From Caenimonas sedimenti (lineage in GTDB: Bacteria > Pseudomonadota > Gammaproteobacteria > Burkholderiales > Burkholderiaceae_C), in assembly GCF_007833165.1 (NCBI RefSeq), contig NZ_VOBQ01000004.1, positions 372,001 through 436,000 of the forward strand: a stretch of 64,000 nucleotides of DNA, read 5' to 3'. Under the pieces are notes generated by a model. It saw only the letters and a list, made by a program, of their open reading frames with translations. It made no database searches and had not been told where the DNA came from. This document shows, piece after piece, positions 17,044 through 25,663 of the stretch. A program made the position numbers and the translations under genes. The stretch's first letter is position 1, and the number at the start of each line of letters is the position of its first letter.

Positions 17044-17628
17044 ATGATACGCATCGCCCTGCCCCTTCGCCTGTTCACGCTCCTCACGCTGACTCTGCTC
17101 GTGCCGCTCGCCGGCGCCCAGGAAGCGGCCTTGACCAAGCGTGCCACCGAGCTGCGCCAATCCCCTGCCGCGACGGCACCCGCCCTCGCGGCCCTGCCGG
17201 CGCAGACACCGCTCACGCGGCTGGCCGAGCGGCAAGGGCCCTGGGTGCAGGTGCGCACCGCTGCGGGCGCGACGGGCTGGGTGCACCTGTTCGACGTGGC
17301 CCCGGCCGCCGGCGGTGGCGCCCGCGTTGGCAGCGATGGCAGCGCCAATCCGCTGCGCGGTGTGGCCGGCCTGTTCGGTGGCGGCAGCACGACCACCAGC
17401 ACGTCGGCCTCCGGCATCCGCGGCCTGGGCGCCGAGGATCTCGCGAGGGCGACACCGAATCCCGCCGCGGTCGGCCAGATGGAAACGTTGCGCCAGTCGG
17501 AATCGGATGCACGCGCCTTCGCCGGCGGGGCCGCGCTGCGCCCGGTGGCGGTGGACCCGCTGCCCGCGCCCGCCCGCGTGTTGTCACCTTCGGGCCCTGG
17601 TGGCGATCCCTCGAACCCACAGCAGTGA
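17044..17628 (+). CDS. Secreted SH3-domain protein
   Basis: A signal peptide of about 25 residues (ending PLAGAQ) precedes a bacterial SH3-like domain (about 27-90: ELRQSPAATAPALAALPAQT...GPWVQVRTAAGATGWVHLFDV). The C-terminal half is a low-complexity Gly/Ser/Ala region. Such domains bind peptidoglycan or mediate envelope protein contacts. The M48 peptidase gene starts 7 bases after the stop, so both are probably one operon and act in the periplasm. The specific target is unknown. Confidence 0.85.
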   Translation: MIRIALPLRLFTLLTLTLLVPLAGAQEAALTKRATELRQSPAATAPALAALPAQTPLTRLAERQGPWVQVRTAAGATGWVHLFDVAPAAGGGARVGSDGSANPLRGVAGLFGGGSTTTSTSASGIRGLGAEDLARATPNPAAVGQMETLRQSESDARAFAGGAALRPVAVDPLPAPARVLSPSGPGGDPSNPQQ

Positions 17629-17635
17629 GGACCCC

Positions 17636-18556
17636 ATGAACCCATTGCATCGCACCGTGCTCGCAGCTGCCGTCGCGCTTGCCGCGAGCCTTGCCGCTGC
17701 CCCCGCCTTCGCGCAGTTCGGCAACCTGCTCAGGAACCTGCCCATCCCCGGAGGCGGCAGCGGCGGGAACGTCATCAACCTCGCCCCGCCCGGCGGCAAC
17801 ACGGGCGGCGCGAATGCGGGCGACCTGATCCAGCTGCTTTCGGAGTCGGTGGACCAGATCGACGAAGCCAAGGAGATCGAGATCGGCCGCCAGCTCTCGG
17901 CCGTGCTCCTGGGCACCAAGCCCCTGCACCCGGACATGGGCCTGCAGCGCTACGTGAACAGCCTGGGGCGCTGGATCAGCCTGCAGTCCACCCGGCCGCA
18001 ACTGCCCTGGACCTTCGGCGTGCTCAACGACGACGGCTACAACGCGTTCGCCACGCCCGGCGGCTATGTGTTCGTCACCAAGGGCCTGATCGACCGGGTC
18101 GACGAGGCGGAGCTCGCCGGGATCCTGGCGCACGAGATCATCCACGTCACCGGCAAGCACCACCTGCAGGCGCTGCGCTCCAAGGCCCGCTCAGGGCTCC
18201 TCACGCAGTTGATCGCCTCGCAGGTACGCAACAACGTGGGCGGCGCCATCTCGCAGCAGATGCTCGCCCTGGGCCGCAACCTCTATTCCAGCGGCCTCGA
18301 CCAGAGCGACGAATTCGACGCCGACCGCAACGGCGTCGCGCTGGCGGCGCGCGCGGGCTTCGATCCCTACGGCCTGCCGTCGGCGCTCCAGCAGCTGCGC
18401 ACGGCCACGCCGGACAACCAGCTGTTCACGCTGACACTGGCCACCCACCCGCCGGCCCAGCAACGCCTGGAACAGCTGGAGCAGGCGATGGGGACGCGGC
18501 TCGACGCTCTTTCTGGCAAGCCTTCGGTCAGCGTGGCGCAACGCCTGCGGCGCTAG
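17636..18556 (+). CDS. Periplasmic M48 family zinc metallopeptidase (BepA/LoiP-like)
   Basis: The 306-residue protein has a signal peptide (cleavage near AFAQ) and a Gly-rich linker (36-62). The peptidase domain has HEIIH at 166-170 and a downstream Glu in DEFDADRNG as the third zinc ligand. These features match M48C outer-membrane quality-control proteases such as BepA, but the TPR tail is absent, making it closer to LoiP-type proteins. The ATG at 17636 follows GAGGACCCC. It forms an operon with the SH3 protein, and the 3' end overlaps the convergent EamA gene by 4 bases. Confidence 0.92.
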   Translation: MNPLHRTVLAAAVALAASLAAAPAFAQFGNLLRNLPIPGGGSGGNVINLAPPGGNTGGANAGDLIQLLSESVDQIDEAKEIEIGRQLSAVLLGTKPLHPDMGLQRYVNSLGRWISLQSTRPQLPWTFGVLNDDGYNAFATPGGYVFVTKGLIDRVDEAELAGILAHEIIHVTGKHHLQALRSKARSGLLTQLIASQVRNNVGGAISQQMLALGRNLYSSGLDQSDEFDADRNGVALAARAGFDPYGLPSALQQLRTATPDNQLFTLTLATHPPAQQRLEQLEQAMGTRLDALSGKPSVSVAQRLRR

Positions 18557-19455
18557 CCGCCCTTCGAGGCTGGCGGCGCGCGGGTGAAGGTGAAGATCCC
18601 CACCAGCACCAGCGCGGTTCCCGCCGCGAGCCACAGCGTGAACGGCTCGCCCAGCAGCCAGATGCCCAGCGCGATCGTCGCGAGCGGGCCGATCATGCCG
18701 ATCTGCGCCGTGGCCGCCGCACCGATGCGCTCGATCGCCATCATGACCAGCAGCACCGGCAGCGCCGTCCCCAGCGTCGCGTTGAGAAGGGACAACCAGA
18801 CCACCTCCGGCGCGACCGCCAGCGCCACGGCCACGGGCCGCAGCAGCAGGAACTGGGCGATGCAGCAGATGCAAGCCACCGTCGTCGCGAGTCCGACGAG
18901 CCGCAGCGACCCGATCCGGCGCACCAGTTCGCCGCTGTAGACCAGGTAGATGGAATAGGTGATGGTGCTGGCGAACACGAGGACCGCACCCAGGGCCACG
19001 TTGGCGCCCGAGAGGCTGGCCTCGCGCCCGAACACCAGCAGCACCCCGCCATAGCTCACCGCCATGCCGGCCATCTGCGCCCGCGTCCAGGTCTTGCGAT
19101 AGAGCAGCCAGCCCAGCAGCAGCACCACCGTCGGCGTGACGTAGATGATCAGGCGCTCCAGGCCGGCGGTGATGTACTGCAGCCCCACGAAGTCCAGGAA
19201 GCTGGAGAGGTAGTAGCCGACGAACCCCAGGCCCGCGACGCCCAGCCACTCCGACCGGGTCAGCGGCGGCTTGCCGCGGCTCGCCCACCACGCCATCACG
19301 ACGAAGATCGGCAGCGCGAACAGCATGCGCAGCATGATCAGCGTCACCGGGTCGACACCGTGGCGGTAGGACAGCTTGACGATGATGGCCTTGACGGCGA
19401 ACGTGATGGAGCCCGCCGCGGCAAGCAGCAGGCCCGTGGCCGGCAGCCCCGCCAT
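18553..19455 (-). CDS. DMT superfamily transporter, EamA type
   Basis: The product is 300 residues with ten predicted helices in two EamA repeats. Its ATG overlaps the stop of the DUF3422 gene (TGATG at 19453-19457), so it is translated by coupling with that gene. It is distinct in sequence from the carrier at 15300. The substrate is unknown. The final residues (FTFTRAPPASKGG) are cytoplasmic. Confidence 0.88.
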   Translation of the reverse strand: MAGLPATGLLLAAAGSITFAVKAIIVKLSYRHGVDPVTLIMLRMLFALPIFVVMAWWASRGKPPLTRSEWLGVAGLGFVGYYLSSFLDFVGLQYITAGLERLIIYVTPTVVLLLGWLLYRKTWTRAQMAGMAVSYGGVLLVFGREASLSGANVALGAVLVFASTITYSIYLVYSGELVRRIGSLRLVGLATTVACICCIAQFLLLRPVAVALAVAPEVVWLSLLNATLGTALPVLLVMMAIERIGAAATAQIGMIGPLATIALGIWLLGEPFTLWLAAGTALVLVGIFTFTRAPPASKGG

Positions 19456-20774
19456 CAGGCGTGCAGCACCCGCGCGTGCAGGCGCCGCAGCGAGAACCAG
19501 ACGCCGCCCGCCACCAGCGGGATCGCCCAGGCGGCGGTGGCTTCCGGGCTGAACGGCCAGCCGAGCGCCTGCGCCCCCTTGGCGAGGTAGCTCACGAGCC
19601 CGACGATGTAGTAGGTGATCGCCGCCACCGACAGGCCTTCCACGGTCGCCTGCATCTTCAGCTGCAGGCCCTGCCGGTCGTTCATGGCCGCCAGCAGCGC
19701 CTGGCTGCTTTGCTGCTGCTCGATCTCCACCCGCGTGCGCAGCAGGTTGCTGATGCGCGAGACACGCTGCGAAAGCGCGTCCTGCCGCCGCACCGACCAG
19801 GCGCAGGTGGCGCGGGCCGGCGAGAGGCGCCGCTGGATGAACTCACCCAGCGTCTGCAACCCGCCCAGGCGCGATTCGGCGATGTCGTCCACGCGCCGGT
19901 CGATCAGCTCGAAATAGGCTGCGCTCGCGGAGAAGCGCGAATGGGTGGCGGCATACTGCCCCTCCACTTGGCCGGCCAGCTTGGTCAGCCGATCCAGCAG
20001 CTGCGGCTCCTCGTGCCGGCCCGCCACGCGGATGGATTCCGCCAGCTCCGCCAGTTCGCGCTCGGCATACCCCAGCACGGCCGAAGCATCGCGCGCGGCC
20101 GGCAGCCCGAGCAGCGCGGCCATGCGGTACGTGTCGATCTCCAGCAGCTGCTGCACCAGCCGCCCCAGCCGGCGCGGCGTCACCGAGCCGGCCAGCAGCA
20201 CCATGCGCGAGAAGCCGTCGGCGTGGATTGCGAAGTCGGTGTAGACCTCGCCCAGGCCGTCGGCCACCGTGGAGCCCACCAGGGTGTCCTCCCGCAGCAC
20301 GTGCTTGACCAGCGAGCCGCTGCCGAACACCTGGGTCGGCAACACCCACAGGTGCAGGGCGGCCAGGCTCTGCCCGGGCAGTCCGGCCAGCCAGTCCTGC
20401 GGCACGGCGTCGACCGCCGTCGGCGGCTCGCGCTCGCCGAAGCCGTCGGCCTCGACCTGCCGGGTGAAGGTCCAGGTGACGAATTCGGTGTGCAGTTCCC
20501 AGCGGATGCGGAACGCGCCCAGGTCCATACGGATGTGCGTGCTCTGCGCGTCCGGCTGCGGCAGGTGGTGGTCGCGCAGCAGGGCCGCCATGTGGGCGCG
20601 GCTGGCTTCGCGCTGGCCGGCATCGCCCACCATGACCATGTGCGAGATGGCCAGCGGCGCGGCCATCGCCTCCGGCGGACGGGCGTGGATTTCGTTGTGC
20701 AGCGCCACCCTTTGGGGGTGGGCCTGGGGATGGGCCATCGTCGGTGCTTCGCTGGGGGCTGGGAAGCCCGCCAT
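19455..20774 (-). CDS. DUF3422 family membrane-anchored protein
   Basis: The 439-residue protein matches the DUF3422 family: a conserved start around HPQRVALHNEIHARPPEAM, a long soluble helical body, and one or two C-terminal membrane helices (about 365-430: ITYYIVGLVSYLAKG, then AIPLVAGGVWFSLR). The function of this family is not established; its shape suggests a cytoplasmic domain anchored at the inner membrane. An alternative ATG at 20738 (MAHPQAHPQ) is equally possible, as neither start has a strong ribosome-binding site. It is coupled to the EamA carrier downstream, which may hint at a joint role. Confidence 0.88.
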   Translation of the reverse strand: MAGFPAPSEAPTMAHPQAHPQRVALHNEIHARPPEAMAAPLAISHMVMVGDAGQREASRAHMAALLRDHHLPQPDAQSTHIRMDLGAFRIRWELHTEFVTWTFTRQVEADGFGEREPPTAVDAVPQDWLAGLPGQSLAALHLWVLPTQVFGSGSLVKHVLREDTLVGSTVADGLGEVYTDFAIHADGFSRMVLLAGSVTPRRLGRLVQQLLEIDTYRMAALLGLPAARDASAVLGYAERELAELAESIRVAGRHEEPQLLDRLTKLAGQVEGQYAATHSRFSASAAYFELIDRRVDDIAESRLGGLQTLGEFIQRRLSPARATCAWSVRRQDALSQRVSRISNLLRTRVEIEQQQSSQALLAAMNDRQGLQLKMQATVEGLSVAAITYYIVGLVSYLAKGAQALGWPFSPEATAAWAIPLVAGGVWFSLRRLHARVLHA

Positions 20775-20787
20775 TGTCGCCCAACGG

Positions 20788-20812
20788 GAAACGGCGCCCG
20801 AGGCGCCGTTTC
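20788..20812 (-). terminator. Intrinsic terminator of the tct operon
   Basis: GAAACGGCGCC and GGCGCCGTTTC form a perfect 11-bp stem with loop CGA. It lies downstream of tctA and upstream of DUF3422 on the minus strand, and the 3' arm ends in TTTC. It probably ends transcription from tctBA. Confidence 0.75.
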
Positions 20813-20829
20813 ACCATTCGCGGGCACCC

Positions 20830-20903
20830 GCGGAACCGGCTTTGCCGGGCCGCTGGGTGCGCCCCCTTGAGGGGGAAGCGCCGCAGGCGCTTCGGGGGTG
20901 GGC
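20830..20903. repeat. Comamonadaceae-type dispersed intergenic repeat
   Basis: GGAACCGGCTTTGCCGGGCC (20832-20851) is the exact inverse of 5936-5955. It is followed by the GCGCCCCCTTGAGGGGGAAG and GCCGCAGGCGCTTC hairpins and GGGGGTGGGCC. This combined unit recurs between genes of Comamonadaceae. It sits between the tctA stop and its terminator. Confidence 0.65.
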
Positions 20904-20909
20904 CTATTT

Positions 20910-22427
20910 CTAGGCTTCTTCTTCCTTGAAGGCTTCTTGCCGCTTGTTCTTCACGGCTGGCATCATCACGATGATGACCAGCAGCGCCGCGGCCGCCAGC
21001 AGCCCCGCCGACAGCGGGCGCGTGACCAGCACGCTCCAGTCCCCGCGCGAGAGCAGCAGGGCGCGGCGCAGGTTCTCTTCCATCATCGGACCGAGGATCA
21101 GGCCCAGCAGCAGCGGGGCCGGCTCGCAACCGAGCTTGATGAACAGGTAGCCGATGACGCCGAAGATCGCCACCATCCAGATGTCCCAGGTGTTGTTGTT
21201 CGTGGAGTACACGCCGATGGCGCAGAACAGCACGATGGCCGGGAACAGCCAGCGGTAGGGAATGGTCAGCAGCTTGATCCAGATGCCGATCAGCGGCAGG
21301 TTCAGGATGATCAGCATCGCGTTGCCGAGCCACATCGAGGCGATCAGGCCCCAGAACAGCTGCGGGTTGCTGGTCATCACCTGCGGGCCCGGCTGGATGT
21401 TGTGGATGGTCATCGCGCCGACCATCAGCGCCATCACCGCGTTGGGGGGAATGCCGAGCGTCAGCAGCGGGATGAAGGAGGTCTGCGAGCCGGCGTTGTT
21501 GGCCGATTCGGGCGCCGCCACGCCGCGGATGTTGCCCTTGCCGAGCGGCATTTCGCCGGGCTTCAGCTTGATCTTCTTCTCGATGGTGTAGGCCGCGAAG
21601 GCGGACAGCAGCGCGCCGCCGCCCGGCAGGATGCCCAGGCCGCAACCGAGCGCCGTGCCGCGCAGCATGGCCGGCATCATCTTCATGAAGTCGTCCTTGG
21701 TCGGCATCAGGCCCTGGACCTTGGCGGTGAACACTTCGCGTTCGCTCTCATGCTTGCCGAGGTTGCTGATGATTTCACCGTAGCCGAACACGCCCATGGC
21801 GATGACGATGAAGCCGATGCCATCGGTCAGCTCCGGGATGTCGAACGAGAAGCGGGCGACGCCGGAGTTCACGTCGGTGCCGACCAGGCCCAGCAGCAGG
21901 CCCAGGATGATCATGCCGATGGCCTTGATGAGCGAGCCGGAGGCCAGGACCACGGCGCCGATCAGGCCCAGCACCATCAGCGAGAAATACTCGGCGGGGC
22001 CGAACTTGAAGGCCACCTCGGTCAGCGGCGCGGCGAAAGCCGCGAGGATCAGGGTCCCGACGCAGCCGGCGAAGAACGAGCCGATGCCCGCCGCCGCGAG
22101 GGCGGGCCCGGCGCGGCCCTGCCTGGCCATCTGGTAGCCGTCGAGCGTGGTCACCACCGAAGACGATTCCCCGGGCAGGTTGACCAGGATGGCCGTGGTG
22201 GAGCCGCCGTACTGGGAGCCGTAGTAGATGCCGGCCAGCATGATCAGCGCGGAGACCGGCGGCAACGCATAGGTCGCCGGCAGCAGCATGGCGATGGTGG
22301 CCACGGGGCCGATGCCCGGAAGCACCCCGACCAGCGTGCCGAGCAGGCAGCCGATGAAGCAATAGAGCAGGTTCTGCAGCGTGAACGCGACGCCGAACCC
22401 GATGGAGAGATTGGAAACGAGATCCAT
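20910..22427 (-). CDS. tctA: Tripartite tricarboxylate transporter permease TctA
   Basis: The 505-residue inner-membrane protein has the TctA-family start FTLQNLLYCFIGCLLGTLVGVLPGIGPVATIAMLLP and twelve predicted helices. It also shows YYGSQYGGSTTAILVNLPGESSSVVT and PGGGALLSAFAAYT. TctA is the large permease of Na- or proton-coupled transporters for citrate, tartrate or other carboxylates. It needs TctB (16 bases upstream on the same strand) and a periplasmic Bug receptor. No receptor gene lies next to the pair, which is unusual. Confidence 0.96.
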   Translation of the reverse strand: MDLVSNLSIGFGVAFTLQNLLYCFIGCLLGTLVGVLPGIGPVATIAMLLPATYALPPVSALIMLAGIYYGSQYGGSTTAILVNLPGESSSVVTTLDGYQMARQGRAGPALAAAGIGSFFAGCVGTLILAAFAAPLTEVAFKFGPAEYFSLMVLGLIGAVVLASGSLIKAIGMIILGLLLGLVGTDVNSGVARFSFDIPELTDGIGFIVIAMGVFGYGEIISNLGKHESEREVFTAKVQGLMPTKDDFMKMMPAMLRGTALGCGLGILPGGGALLSAFAAYTIEKKIKLKPGEMPLGKGNIRGVAAPESANNAGSQTSFIPLLTLGIPPNAVMALMVGAMTIHNIQPGPQVMTSNPQLFWGLIASMWLGNAMLIILNLPLIGIWIKLLTIPYRWLFPAIVLFCAIGVYSTNNNTWDIWMVAIFGVIGYLFIKLGCEPAPLLLGLILGPMMEENLRRALLLSRGDWSVLVTRPLSAGLLAAAALLVIIVMMPAVKNKRQEAFKEEEA

Positions 22428-22443
22428 GGTGCGGGTTCCGTTC

Positions 22444-22932
22444 TTAGCGCGTCAGGAAGGTGGGCCACACCGGGAACTGCAGCTTGAGCAGCAGGATGAA
22501 CGCGCAGTAGCTGAGGACGGCGAGCACGGTGGCGAGGATCGCCACTTCCTTGGCCTTGAACGTGTCCGCGGCCAGCGAGGCCACGAACGTGAGCGCGTAG
22601 ATGCCCGCGATCAGCCCCATGGCCGGCAGGCCGATCTTGGGGATGCCGCCGATCATGATGCCGAAGATCACGTTGGCGCCGATGATGAAGCCGAGCGGAC
22701 GCCAGGCGATGCTGCCGATCTTCTCGCCGTCCTCGGTCTCGACCACCAGCGATTCGAAGATCACGAACAGCCCGATCGCGGCGAGCAGGACGCCCAGCAC
22801 CAGCGGGAAGTAGCCCGGGCCCATGCGGGCCCCTTCGCCGATCGTGTAGTTGGTGGCGCCCCAGCCGAAGGCGATGCCCATCAACAGGAACATGAGCCCG
22901 GCGAAGAAATCCTTCTGGCTCTTGATTTTCAT
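22444..22932 (-). CDS. tctB: Tripartite tricarboxylate transporter small permease TctB
   Basis: The 162-residue protein has four membrane helices and the family start SQKDFFAGLMFLLMGIAFGWGA, followed by GARMGPGYFPLVLG. It is the small membrane subunit partnering TctA. An upstream in-frame start exists, but the ATG at 22932 is preceded by AGGAG (about 22941) and begins the conserved part. It is first in a tctB-tctA operon. Confidence 0.93.
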   Translation of the reverse strand: MKIKSQKDFFAGLMFLLMGIAFGWGATNYTIGEGARMGPGYFPLVLGVLLAAIGLFVIFESLVVETEDGEKIGSIAWRPLGFIIGANVIFGIMIGGIPKIGLPAMGLIAGIYALTFVASLAADTFKAKEVAILATVLAVLSYCAFILLLKLQFPVWPTFLTR

Positions 22933-23066
22933 GTGTTGTCTCCTGATTGGATTTCCAGACCGGCGGATTGTGCGGGCAAACCCGCCCCTGCCGGATGTGG
23001 ATTTCACCTACGGCCGGGCACCGGGAACGCTGTTGCCGAGGCGACAGCGCCGGGCGGCCGAGGCTG

Positions 23067-24863
23067 CTAGTCGAGCGGTGGCGTTGCCGTCAGCACTTCC
23101 TGGATGGTGGTCAGGCCCTCGGCGACGCGCAGCGCGCCGGCGAGTCGCAGCGGCCGCATGCCGTCGGCAATGGCCTGGCGCTTGAGCGCACCGATATCGG
23201 GCTCCTGGACGATCTTTTCCTTGAGCGCCTCGCTGACGGTGAGCAGTTCGTACAGCCCCATGCGGCCCATGAAGCCGGTCATGCGGCAGTCCACGCAGCC
23301 CACCGGGCGGTAAGGTTTCCAGTCGCCGCTGATCTTCCAGGGCTTGACGACGTCGTCCACCGCCGTGCGCGCGGTGTCGACGTCCGGCTCGCGGCACTGC
23401 TTGCACAGCGTGCGTACCAGTCGCTGGGCCAGCACGCCGACCACCGTGGCGTTCAGCAGGTAGGACGGCACGCCCAGTTCCATCAGGCGCGTGATGGCCG
23501 AGGGCGCGTCGTTGGTGTGCAGCGTCGAGAACACCAGGTGGCCGGTGAGCGCGGCCTGCACCGCCATGTCGGCCGTGGCGAGGTCGCGGATTTCACCGAC
23601 CATGATGATGTCCGGGTCCTGCCGCATGAGCGCGCGCAGGCCCTCGGCGAAGCCGAAGTCGAGCTGCACCTGGACCTGGGTCTGGTTGAAGGCCGGCTCG
23701 ATCATCTCGATCGGGTCCTCCACCGTGCTCACGTTCACCTCTTCGGTGGCGATGCGCTTGAGCGTGGAATAGAGCGTCGTCGTCTTGCCGGAGCCGGTCG
23801 GGCCGGTCACCAGCACGATGCCGTGCGGCCGCGCCACCAGCCGCTCCCAGCGCTCGGCGTCGTGCGGCGCGAAGCCCAGTGCGTCGAGATCCTTGACGGC
23901 GGTGTCGGGATCGAAGATCCGCATCACCATCTTTTCGCCGAAGGCGGTGGGCAGGGTCGACAGCCGCATTTCCACTTCGTCGCCGCGCGGGTTGCGCGTC
24001 TTGATGCGGCCGTCCTGCGGACGGCGCCGCTCCACCACGTCCATGCGGCCCAGCAGCTTGATCCGGGCGATCATCGCGTTCAGCACGCCCATGGGCATCT
24101 GGTAGACCGGATGCAGCACGCCGTCGATCCGGAAGCGGATGACCCCCTGCTCGCGCCGCGGCTCCAGGTGGATGTCGCTCGCGCGCTGGTCGAAGGCGTA
24201 CTGCCACAGCCATTCCACCACCTGCACCACGCCCTGGTCGTTGGCGTCGAGCTGCTTGTTGCTTTTGCCCAGCTCCACCAGCTGCTCGAAGCTGGCGCCG
24301 GTGTTGGAGCCGCTTTTCTGCGCCGCCTTGACCGATTTGGCCAGCGAGAAGAACTCGGCGGTGAACCGGTGGATGTCCTGCGGGTTCGCCACCACGCGCC
24401 GCACGCCGCGCTTGGACTGGCGTTCGACCTCGTCGATCCAGTCCACCACGAACGGCTCGGCCGTCGCGATCACCACCGTGCTGCCGGTCACCTGCACCGG
24501 CAACACCTTGTGGCGCTCGGCATAGCCCGCGCTCATGGTGTCGGCCACCTTCGACACGTCCACCTTCAGCGGGTCGATGCGCAGGTAGTCGAGGCCGGCG
24601 CGGCGCGCCAGGTACTGGGTGAGCGTCTCGATGTCCAGCGGCTTGCCGTCCGCAGCGCGCGTCATGGCGACCGCAGCCAGCCGCACGAGCGGATGCTGGG
24701 CGCTTTCGGCCTGGGAACAGCGGCCGACCGTGCGGCGCGCCTCCTCGGCGGAGATCACGCCGTCCTCGCTCAGCCACTCGACCAGGTGGCGCCAGTGGAG
24801 CGGGCCGCGCATCGATGGGGCGGCAGGCGCGGTGGCGGCGAACGGCTTGGCGGCGGATCTCAT
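23067..24863 (-). CDS. GspE/PulE family secretion ATPase
   Basis: The 598-residue cytoplasmic ATPase has an N-terminal GspE_N-like region, Walker A GPTGSGKTTTLY, Asp box DPIEMIEPAFNQTQV, Walker B DPDIIMVGEIRD and a His box LVFSTLHTNDAPSA. The tetracysteine zinc motif is CKQC...CVDC near the C-terminus. These define the motor of type II secretion or type IV pili. The neighbours are not secretion genes, so it is an orphan. It might power a pilus or secretion machine encoded elsewhere. The C-terminus is complete. Confidence 0.93.
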   Translation of the reverse strand: MRSAAKPFAATAPAAPSMRGPLHWRHLVEWLSEDGVISAEEARRTVGRCSQAESAQHPLVRLAAVAMTRAADGKPLDIETLTQYLARRAGLDYLRIDPLKVDVSKVADTMSAGYAERHKVLPVQVTGSTVVIATAEPFVVDWIDEVERQSKRGVRRVVANPQDIHRFTAEFFSLAKSVKAAQKSGSNTGASFEQLVELGKSNKQLDANDQGVVQVVEWLWQYAFDQRASDIHLEPRREQGVIRFRIDGVLHPVYQMPMGVLNAMIARIKLLGRMDVVERRRPQDGRIKTRNPRGDEVEMRLSTLPTAFGEKMVMRIFDPDTAVKDLDALGFAPHDAERWERLVARPHGIVLVTGPTGSGKTTTLYSTLKRIATEEVNVSTVEDPIEMIEPAFNQTQVQVQLDFGFAEGLRALMRQDPDIIMVGEIRDLATADMAVQAALTGHLVFSTLHTNDAPSAITRLMELGVPSYLLNATVVGVLAQRLVRTLCKQCREPDVDTARTAVDDVVKPWKISGDWKPYRPVGCVDCRMTGFMGRMGLYELLTVSEALKEKIVQEPDIGALKRQAIADGMRPLRLAGALRVAEGLTTIQEVLTATPPLD

Positions 24864-24898
24864 GGCGGCATCCTACCCAAGGCCGGGCCGGCGCGGAA

Positions 24899-25663
24899 TC
24901 AGGCGGGCTTGAAGACCCGCAGCCACTTGCGGGCCGGCAGGCCCCAGCGCGCCTCGACCGCTTCGGCGCGCGCCACCAGCGCGGCCCGTTCCGGATGCGC
25001 GGGTGTCCGCAGCGCCAGCACGATGATGTTGCCTTCGCGCGTCGGCCGGAAGGCCCAGACGGCCTCGATGCCGAAGGCGCCCTGGATGTGGCGCAGGCTG
25101 CGCTCGTAGCTGGACGAGCGCCCGAAGAGATTGACCGTCATGCAGCCATCCTCGGTGAGGAGCGAGCGGCAGTCGCGGTAGAACGGCTCGCTGTCCAGCA
25201 CGGGGGCGGCGGCTTCATGGTCGTACAGGTCCACCTGCAAGGCATCGACCTGGCCGCGCCAGTGCGCGTGGGCCGCCACCTCGGCGGCATCGCCGAGGAC
25301 CACGGACAGCCGGGCGTCGTCGGCCGGCAGCTTGAACCACAGGCGGCAGGCGGCGACCACCTGCGGGTTGAGCTCGATCGCCGTCACCTTCGCCATCCGC
25401 AGCTTGCGGTGGCAGAACTTGGTGAGGGCCGCCGCGCCCAGCCCGAGCTGCATCGCGTGGCGTTTCGCCACGCTGGCGGGGTCCACGAAGAGCAGCCACG
25501 CCATCATCCGCTGCACGTACTCCAGTTCGATGTCGAAGGGCGCGCTGAGCCGCATCGACCCCTGGATCCAGATCGTGCCCAGGTGCAGCGAGCGCACGTC
25601 GCCCTGGTCGGAGAAGTTGACTTCGGGCAGCGGGGCGGAGGACGGGGCGGGGGCGGCTTTCAC
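24899..25663 (-). CDS. Spermidine-synthase-like methyltransferase-fold protein
   Basis: The 254-residue protein has the spermine/spermidine synthase domain: Rossmann region LGLGAAALTKFCHRKL, EL-type motif VTAIELNPQVV and the VDLYDHEAAAPVL stretch. It lacks the typical N-terminal beta-hairpin domain length of SpeE and belongs to the short group common in Burkholderiales, where polyamine activity is not demonstrated. It overlaps the TatD gene by 4 bases (ATGA), so the two are coupled. The substrate is uncertain. Confidence 0.82.
   Translation of the reverse strand: MKAAPAPSSAPLPEVNFSDQGDVRSLHLGTIWIQGSMRLSAPFDIELEYVQRMMAWLLFVDPASVAKRHAMQLGLGAAALTKFCHRKLRMAKVTAIELNPQVVAACRLWFKLPADDARLSVVLGDAAEVAAHAHWRGQVDALQVDLYDHEAAAPVLDSEPFYRDCRSLLTEDGCMTVNLFGRSSSYERSLRHIQGAFGIEAVWAFRPTREGNIIVLALRTPAHPERAALVARAEAVEARWGLPARKWLRVFKPA

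Noticed and set aside
20898-22487. Plus-strand frame opposite tctA
   Set aside because: Rich in Gln, His, Asp and Arg in the pattern typical of antisense translation; tctA on the other strand is unambiguous.
22972-22985. GCGGG-CAAA-CCCGC hairpin after the GspE-like gene
   Set aside because: Only a 5-bp stem and no T run on the minus strand, so a terminator call is not supported.
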